Positions 29,493 through 35,170 of a DNA stretch of 35,170 nucleotides are shown here, piece after piece. Source of the stretch: Diplodia intermedia (lineage: Eukaryota; Ascomycota; Dothideomycetes; Botryosphaeriales; Botryosphaeriaceae); assembly GCA_021495925.1 (NCBI GenBank), contig JAKEKT010000170.1, positions 1 through 35,170 of the forward strand, given 5' to 3'. The notes below the pieces were generated by a model, which worked only from the letters and a program-made list of their open reading frames with translations, made no database searches and was not told the origin of the DNA. Made by a program: the position numbers and the translations under genes. Position 1 is the first letter of the stretch. Each line of letters begins with the position of its first letter.

Positions 29493-30785
29493 TCAGCTCC
29501 CCTCTTCCCCTTCTTCTGCCTTGTTGATATCGAGAGAATGCATGATGGAGTCGACCACGCCTGCCGCAAATTCTGCTGTGTTGTTGTCTCTGGAGGCTTG
29601 CATCGTGCGCCATACCAAGTCCAATTGAGCATTGTCTGTTCTGTCCGCACCTAGAGGACCGTAGGTAAATTGCCACCACTCCGCCCACCGAGCCGGTAGA
29701 TTCCCTGTTGGGGTTATTCTTGTGAATGCAGCTTCGCTTGTGCCCGAAGGCTCTGTACATGACATGGTAGATGTAGTCGTATCTACTTCATTGTCGGTGG
29801 CTTTAACAATGACCCTTTCATTTTGAAGGGCAGCAGCGCCGGCAAGGGACTCGTTGGTGCCGGTCAGTCGGAAGCTCTGAGACTGTGAATGGAGTTTGAC
29901 ACGCTTCTGTGCCCGGCCGACGCTGGTCTCCGCCTGTTCCTCAACCGTGTCCGTAGACCTTTCTCTCTTCTTGTCTTCCCTGAGACCCGTCTTGTCCTTG
30001 ACACTGGTTTGAGCTTCGGTGGTGCCAGGCTTCGTTGAGATGACATAGCCCTTCCACTTTGCTTCCACCTCTGCCATATAGCTTGCTTCGCTTGTACGTG
30101 CTGGGAATTCCATGACGGGCACCGCATTGAAGCTCTCCACGGCGCTGTCGATGTCCATGTCGGTGTCCCTAATGAAGAAAAGCATGACACGGTTAGCACG
30201 CGATAGAGAAAGCATGAGTCTCATGTGCTTTTGCACCTCGGGGCGTTCAAAGAATTGAGGATTGGGGCGATTTTTAAAGGTCATGATCGGAGGGTGGTGG
30301 ACTCGGAAGACCATCTCGCTGGCAAATTCCACACCAAGCCGAGCCAGCCCGTCTGCAACGAAATCAGGCGTGTATTCCCGCTCTGTGTGGTGCGTACGGG
30401 TGGCGATTGGCCCGAGATACCTCGCCGGATAGAGAATCGAGGGACCGATGCATGAACCCAGACCTTCTGCGGTAGGTTTGAAAAGGGAAATTCGCAGGTT
30501 GGGGGAGGCGACAGAGCTGGCATGCTCGATGCTGAACTTGGCAGTGATCTTGCGACAGGGCTGTTCGCCATCGTGTTCAAAGAATTCCAGGCGCTGAAGA
30601 GAGCCGGTATCTGAGTCGTTCCAGAGAGCGGCTACGGAGGTGAGCTGAAGTGAGTCATGCTCGTCCATAAGTGCGGCGCTCGGCCTTGAGTCGCACCGTG
30701 GCGACTGATCGCGCTCAACGGACTTGGCGGCGCTGGGAGCTTGCCGCAGGGCGAGACGGGTTGGCGAATTGGAAGGGGGCGACAT
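29493..30785 (-). CDS. Hypothetical protein, paralog pair member 1
   Basis: Intronless, 430 residues. The ATG is at 30785, since the frame is open one codon further only through TTG. Residues about 45-240 look globular: an early segment CRKITAKFSIEHASS, a middle block HPPIMTFKNRPNP and then LSLSRANRVMLFFIRDTD. The next 120 residues are charged and probably disordered, with basic clusters (EDKKRERS, AQKRVKL) that could serve nuclear import. A final globular stretch contains WAEWWQFTYGPLGADRTD and an acidic tail EEGEEGS. The globular part shares block order with the gene at 31832. No known family is recognised. It is a convincing gene because of its length, non-repetitive composition and the matching paralog. 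Function is unknown. Confidence 0.7.
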   Translation of the reverse strand: MSPPSNSPTRLALRQAPSAAKSVERDQSPRCDSRPSAALMDEHDSLQLTSVAALWNDSDTGSLQRLEFFEHDGEQPCRKITAKFSIEHASSVASPNLRISLFKPTAEGLGSCIGPSILYPARYLGPIATRTHHTEREYTPDFVADGLARLGVEFASEMVFRVHHPPIMTFKNRPNPQFFERPEVQKHMRLMLSLSRANRVMLFFIRDTDMDIDSAVESFNAVPVMEFPARTSEASYMAEVEAKWKGYVISTKPGTTEAQTSVKDKTGLREDKKRERSTDTVEEQAETSVGRAQKRVKLHSQSQSFRLTGTNESLAGAAALQNERVIVKATDNEVDTTTSTMSCTEPSGTSEAAFTRITPTGNLPARWAEWWQFTYGPLGADRTDNAQLDLVWRTMQASRDNNTAEFAAGVVDSIMHSLDINKAEEGEEGS

Positions 30786-31831
30786 CAAGAAGAAAGGGTG
30801 GTTGAGAAAGGCGAAGAGGAAGAGGTGAAGTCGGTGCAGGAAGGCGCGGGACCCTGCAAGGCATCGACGGCCAAACCCCGCTAACCGAATTCGGTCATGC
30901 GAGCGGGTTCGGAGGGCACAATTCCTGCGTGAGCAGCGAAATCATCTATCCGGACGCGTTTGTGAGATTTTGACACCTGCATCTGCGCCTGGATATGCGC
31001 CTGGACTACCCATGTAGGCAGCTCGCCACCATCGTCAGGAGCCTCACTCCTTGCTTCTCAAATGCGCCTCTCATGAGCTTTCTTCCTGATCAACGCCAGC
31101 ACGTGTCTGGTGAGCTATCAGCGGTGGATTTTGCTAGCTGTTGAGCTGCAAAAGCAACAGCATCCGTGGCGACATCGCGGCTAATGAGCTCGATGAGGTT
31201 CCTTTGTTCGGATGCAAAGGGTCCTGGGCTGGCTGGGTATTTGCGTTCCTGTGATGTTGAGGAGATGTTACTTAGAGGCCGGAGCAAGATATAAAGGGTG
31301 GAACGCGCAGTTCTACGACCCGGTGCGAGACATTACTCGATGCTGTGCCCGGGATATTTTCCGCTAGTAGCGCAGTTTGTGAAGTCCAGAAAACCTGTTT
31401 AGAGATATTTTTTTTGCTGCATGCTGCTATGCACTCGGTTGTGGATAGGAAAGCACTGAGAAGCACCCCTCTCCGAACAGTGGATATTGGAATCAAGAAA
31501 TCAAAATTGGGCTAGCCAGTAGATGACGTACACCTACCGAAATGAAGAAAAAGTGTGACAAGTCGTCTCGGCAAAACCCCCGCCACCTCCTCCGAAGAAC
31601 TATCCCAACAGCAAATATAGAATCAAAAACATTACACGAGGATTTAGAACCTTCTTTTCCTGGTGCATTGAAGAAAATGCAGGGTGAGCAAAATTTGAAC
31701 CTTCAGCTAGCCAAATTCCTGAGCGCTTTTCCAGTACTGCGAGAGTCAAGTCTTTCCCATCTCCAATGAGCACCGGGAGCCGCTGGGACACCTGACCCAT
31801 GACCCACCACTCCACTTTCTGGCATGTGCAT
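30786..31831. other. Spacer between the paralog pair
   Basis: Promoter of the gene at 29493 on the left, unremarkable moderately AT-rich sequence, and the 3' region of the gene at 31832 on the right. Short frames at 31090-31287, 31272-31496 and 31542-31769 have no motif support. Confidence 0.45.
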
Positions 31832-32953
31832 TTAGTCGATGTCCATACCGTCGTTGAAATCATCCGAGATTCCAGACATGGGAACATCTTCATCGGTAGC
31901 GGTCCCACTGCCGGGCTGAGTGAGCTCGGTAGGAATTTCCCCACGGCGCTTGGTAGGACGTGCCGAAGCAAGCTGATCTGAAAGTCTTTTCACCGTGGCC
32001 TGTCCCCAGTGACGACGCGCCATACCGAGCATTTCCGGGTTATCCGGCTTGAGTCCCAAGTGTCGCGCTATGCGGGAGTATTCCTCGACCGTCTCGAAGA
32101 AGTCGACCGCCCTCTTCCTGCCGCGCGGCCAAGGAAGCGTCGTATTCCTCTCTCGATCCTTCGGCATCTTCGACAGTAAGCGCTCGATAAACAATTGTTG
32201 CGGTGTAAGCTGCGTGTGTGTGGTGGCTCTAGCAAGATCGCGTCTACAAAGGTCCTTCTGAACTTGTTCTTGCGTGGTAACCATGTCACCGCCAACATGG
32301 AACTGCGGCCAAGAGAGGTTACGATGTGCGGGAAACTTGTAGTGTGTAGGAGGTACGGGCATGTCGAGACCCGGGTTTTCCGTCAGCATTATCCCACAAT
32401 GGCGTATCGCTGTACGTAGCTGCCACTCATCCAAGAACCAGAGCTTGAGCTGCGTCCTCGTTGAAAGTTTTCTGAATGCCGTCAAATTCTGCGAGTCCAC
32501 ATCCGACTTTAAGGTACCTGGGCTGTTCGGTGCCATGATCATGGGCGGTTCAAGGAGCAGAAGTGGTATGTAATGAACGCCGCCGGCCTGTATAGCCTCT
32601 TTGCCATGGATATCGCGCAAGCCGACGAGTAAGTCCTGGATGTAGAGTGGAATCTCGTCGCGTTGAGGTGTGACTATGGTGAGAGGCTTGTCCAGGTGGT
32701 CGCTACTGATCATGAGGGCGACCTGACTGGCAGGATCCGCTTTCATGAAAACTCCTCGCTCGTCGATTGTATCCGGGGAGAAGACGATGCGCAAAGAAGA
32801 GGGAGCGGGTCCGCAGCGCTGCCCACTGTGGAATTCGGCGGTAAGGTGTCCAAAACAGGCTTTGTCATCTCGTGGGTTGCACCATCTGCTCGCGATGCAT
32901 GGAAGGGTGTCCACAGTATCAGAGTACGGACGGATGACAGCCGGCTGCTCCAT
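31832..32953 (-). CDS. Hypothetical protein, paralog pair member 2
   Basis: Intronless, 373 residues, ATG at 32953. The first 200 residues look globular. FGHLTAEFHSG and SLRIVFSP parallel CRKITAKFSIE and NLRISLFKP of the gene at 29493, and LEPPMIMAPNSPGT followed by LSTRTQLKLWFLDEW parallels HPPIMTFKNRPNP and LSLSRANRVMLFFIRD. The following stretch carries WPRGRKRAVDFFETVEEYSRIARHLG-like helical sequence (about residues 275-300). The C-terminus is disordered with PTKRRGEIP and an acidic end DDFNDGMDID. Together these suggest an old tandem duplication on the same strand. No named family or catalytic motif is recognised, and function is unknown. Confidence 0.7.
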   Translation of the reverse strand: MEQPAVIRPYSDTVDTLPCIASRWCNPRDDKACFGHLTAEFHSGQRCGPAPSSLRIVFSPDTIDERGVFMKADPASQVALMISSDHLDKPLTIVTPQRDEIPLYIQDLLVGLRDIHGKEAIQAGGVHYIPLLLLEPPMIMAPNSPGTLKSDVDSQNLTAFRKLSTRTQLKLWFLDEWQLRTAIRHCGIMLTENPGLDMPVPPTHYKFPAHRNLSWPQFHVGGDMVTTQEQVQKDLCRRDLARATTHTQLTPQQLFIERLLSKMPKDRERNTTLPWPRGRKRAVDFFETVEEYSRIARHLGLKPDNPEMLGMARRHWGQATVKRLSDQLASARPTKRRGEIPTELTQPGSGTATDEDVPMSGISDDFNDGMDID

Positions 32954-33786
32954 TGCGCTTCAGGTAAGATACCGTGTTGCGAGAATAATGACAAGGCGAG
33001 GAGGGACTTTGAGAGTGCAGTGGTGTGTTGCGGGCGACGAGGAGTGTCTGATGGGAGATTCGAGGGCGGAAACGCGCCAGGAATGGGCGAGGTCGGGTAG
33101 TGGAGGGAGGTGGCGCGCTCTTGCCGTTGGTGTTAAGAGCCACGCGCACCTTGCCCAAACCTGGAAGTCACGGATCACGCCGGATCCCTGCTTCCACTGC
33201 CCACGTGAGAAGCACTGTTGTCGGTCAGTGTTTGCTGCACCTCAATCACGATGCCGATAGCTTACCGCACACCTACTGCAGCAATTGACTCTGAATTCGG
33301 GGGAAATACCCACCAATAGTTGATCACCGAAGCCGACACAGCTTTCGCTTGCGCTGCGGCAGACGAGACAATGATAAATCTACCAGACAATTATCCCAAG
33401 CGAGGAGTCGTCGGCAGTGGAGCGAGAGTCGAAAATGGCGAAAAGAGGATGTATGAGGAGAGGTGGGATCGGATAGTCGAAAAAGGACGGTTGAAGAAGG
33501 GAAGGTGAAAGGGCGGATGGGCTGTTCGGGTTATGCCAGCGGAGAGAGTGCTGGCGAGAAGGGCGAGTACGGCGGTGGAGTTGGTAGTAGTGATGAAAGT
33601 GGTTTCGGCAGTGGTGGTGAAGGTGACCAACCTCCTTGCCACCAGTACATCGTGTTAACGCCATCCACCGGACAATGCTTGATCCGCCTCCACCTTTTAA
33701 GGCCTCCAGATGCATGTCACTCTTCTTACTTCCTCTCACCGTACCAACTCTTTCACCTTGGCTATTCTCGAGGCAGGACCAACACA
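32954..33786. other. Divergent spacer between paralog 2 and RING gene F
   Basis: Carries the promoters of the minus-strand gene at 31832 and the plus-strand RING gene at 33787. The frame of the RING gene is open upstream to 33463, but that extension is Gly/Ser-rich and unlike the paralog N-termini. No clear TATA box was seen; a CCTTTTAAGG-like element lies near 33694. Confidence 0.45.
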
Positions 33787-35055
33787 ATGTCGGCTCGCAA
33801 TATCCACCCCGGCATTGCTACCGAGGCTGCCACTGCGGCCACTCTTCAGTCAATGAAGGATGAAGACAAGACCGAGTGCCCTATCTGCTATGGCACCTTC
33901 ATCGAAATGCAAGAGCTCCACGGGCTAAGCCGCCAGCGAAACACCACCACCATCGGCCTGATGCCCATAACCCCCATCGATCCTTACATGCGCCACTTCG
34001 CCGGTCCGCGCCACTACGGTCCAATGAACGTCCTAGTAACCACATGCCACCATGCCTCGGGTACGTTGACGACTCCCAAGCGCTTCTGCACCAACCCGAT
34101 GACCCTGACCGCCTGCGGTCACACCTTATGCGCCACCTGCCTGACAACCTGGCTCCGCGCGGACTCGCCCTTCGGCAAACGCATCTGCCCCTACTGCCGC
34201 ACCGCCCTGGCCGGCCCGCCGCCCCACTGCCTCGACGTGATGGTCCACTTCGACGACGCCTTCAGCACCATCCACCAGTCCAGCAACCCCCTCGGCATCC
34301 TCGCCTCGTCCCACGACGCCTACAACGCCGCCGCGGCCACCGGCACAGCCGTCCACTTCAGCGCCGGCATCCTCATCGCCGCCGCCGCCGCCATCACCAC
34401 CGTCGCGGTGCTGGCCCAGACCACCTCGCCGGCCGCCGCGCCGTGGCCGCTCCAGCTGGAGTACCTCCAGGCGCACCCGGACGTCTGGCGAGACATGTTC
34501 GAGCTGCTCCTCGGCGCCGCCAAGCGCATCGCCCTCGTCCCCGGCGCCGCCGCCGCTTCCGCGCCCGCCACCCGCTACCTCGCGCCGCTCTACTCGCGCC
34601 GCAACTGGGAGCGGTGCCGGCGTCGCGAGAATGCGTGCCTCGGCTTCACCGCGCCGGCCGAGGAGCTCAAGCGCGCGCTCGTGGCCGAGATATACGGCGC
34701 CCAGCTGCGCAACGCCATACCGTCGCTGCCGCCGCCGCCGGCCGACCGTACTGCGCCGAGCGGGGAGGAAGCGGAGGTGGGGAGGAAGCTGTTCAAGCTC
34801 GCGGCGGCGGCGCTGCCCGTGGGCGAAGAAGACGAACAGCCGAAGAAGACGCTGTGGAGGTGCCTGCTGATGCTGACGCCCGCCGGATCCGCGCCCGGGG
34901 AGATGGAGGGAAGGTTCTTCAGGTGCTTGAGCGCGCACACGCGCCGGGAGGTGCCGACCCCGGATCTTGAGTGGATGCGCATGAACGCCATCGCCAGGGT
35001 GGCGGTCGGCTGGCTCGTTTTGCAGACGGAGAGGGCGGTGTTGGCGGCGGCTTGA
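33787..35055 (+). CDS. RING-finger protein, split-RING family member F
   Basis: Intronless, 422 residues from the ATG at 33787 (AACACAATGTC, a good context). The frame runs open upstream, but this ATG gives an N-terminus (IATEAATAATLQSM before CPIC) comparable in length to the paralogs. The C3HC4 set is complete: CPIC at 31-34, a 75-residue loop, ACGHTLCATC at 109-118, CPYC at 134-137. The loop itself holds extra Cys/His residues (TTCHHA, RFC). The C-terminal part is Ala-rich and helical and ends with AIARVAVGWLVLQ, matching the FARMVVGWL tail of member A. It lies about 8 kb from the rest of the array and on the opposite strand. The likely role is as an E3 ligase, by family. Confidence 0.8.
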   Translation: MSARNIHPGIATEAATAATLQSMKDEDKTECPICYGTFIEMQELHGLSRQRNTTTIGLMPITPIDPYMRHFAGPRHYGPMNVLVTTCHHASGTLTTPKRFCTNPMTLTACGHTLCATCLTTWLRADSPFGKRICPYCRTALAGPPPHCLDVMVHFDDAFSTIHQSSNPLGILASSHDAYNAAAATGTAVHFSAGILIAAAAAITTVAVLAQTTSPAAAPWPLQLEYLQAHPDVWRDMFELLLGAAKRIALVPGAAAASAPATRYLAPLYSRRNWERCRRRENACLGFTAPAEELKRALVAEIYGAQLRNAIPSLPPPPADRTAPSGEEAEVGRKLFKLAAAALPVGEEDEQPKKTLWRCLLMLTPAGSAPGEMEGRFFRCLSAHTRREVPTPDLEWMRMNAIARVAVGWLVLQTERAVLAAA

Positions 35056-35170
35056 TGTGGTGTTGTCGGGGTGGAGGAGGAGGTGTATCCGTAGGGAGAC
35101 GGAGGGCGGCGTGATTATTATCTGGCGGCGCGGGTGCGACGCAGGTACCGATCTGCTAGGCGGTGAAAGG
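35056..35170. other. 3' flank of RING gene F
   Basis: 115 nt of sequence to the window edge. Nothing recognisable. Confidence 0.5.

Noticed and set aside
33463..33786. 108-residue N-terminal extension of RING gene F
   Set aside because: Gly/Ser-rich spacer translation, while the ATG at 33787 has a good context and matches paralog spacing to the first CxxC.

Overview
The window looks like nuclear DNA of a filamentous ascomycete (Pezizomycotina, possibly Dothideomycetes). Genes lie on both strands. Introns are mostly 49-62 nt with GT..AG ends and CTRAY-type branch sites, and intergenic spacers are long and rich in polypyrimidine tracts. A cytosolic serine hydroxymethyltransferase and a fungal metacaspase have textbook fungal architecture. 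There is no sign of bacterial organisation. The lineage is inferred from gene content and style, not from a search.

Left edge (1-1.1 kb): a broken BTB/POZ gene on the minus strand, readable only by switching among three frames. Conserved block (2.9-15.3 kb): a proline-rich hypothetical gene (2872-4749, +), a small membrane ORF (6421-6714, +), serine hydroxymethyltransferase (7168-8744, -) sharing a 1.7 kb divergent spacer with a metacaspase of eight exons, two of them 13 nt long (10425-12095, +), and a class A FAD monooxygenase of six exons with a polyglutamine insert (13132-15251, +). At 16.0-16.5 kb lies a TATA-driven small secreted four-cysteine protein.

Accessory block (16.5-35 kb): here the character changes. 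The larger genes all appear intronless. Five are intact members of one divergent RING-finger family (17192-18523 -, 19104-20288 -, 23329-24093 -, 24458-25597 -, 33787-35055 +), and two more copies are decayed (about 21.29-21.72 kb and 22.19-22.82 kb, both -). In the intact members the first zinc pair CxxC is separated from the rest of the RING by 50-177 residues of low-complexity, repeat-rich sequence, against the usual 9-39. Two intact members and one relic carry glycine at the fifth zinc-ligand position. Four intact members share a related C-terminal helix. Between the array and the outlying RING gene sits a pair of large, weakly similar, intronless hypothetical genes (29493-30785 - and 31832-32953 -), which look like ancient paralogs.

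The most interesting content is this RING array, with births, decays, a swapped ligand and loop-confined repeat expansions, next to a decayed BTB gene. RING proteins are typically E3 ubiquitin ligases and BTB proteins are often CUL3 adaptors, so the region may be a site of lineage-specific turnover of ubiquitin-pathway genes. That is inference. No tRNA, rRNA, CRISPR array or intact transposon was recognised.
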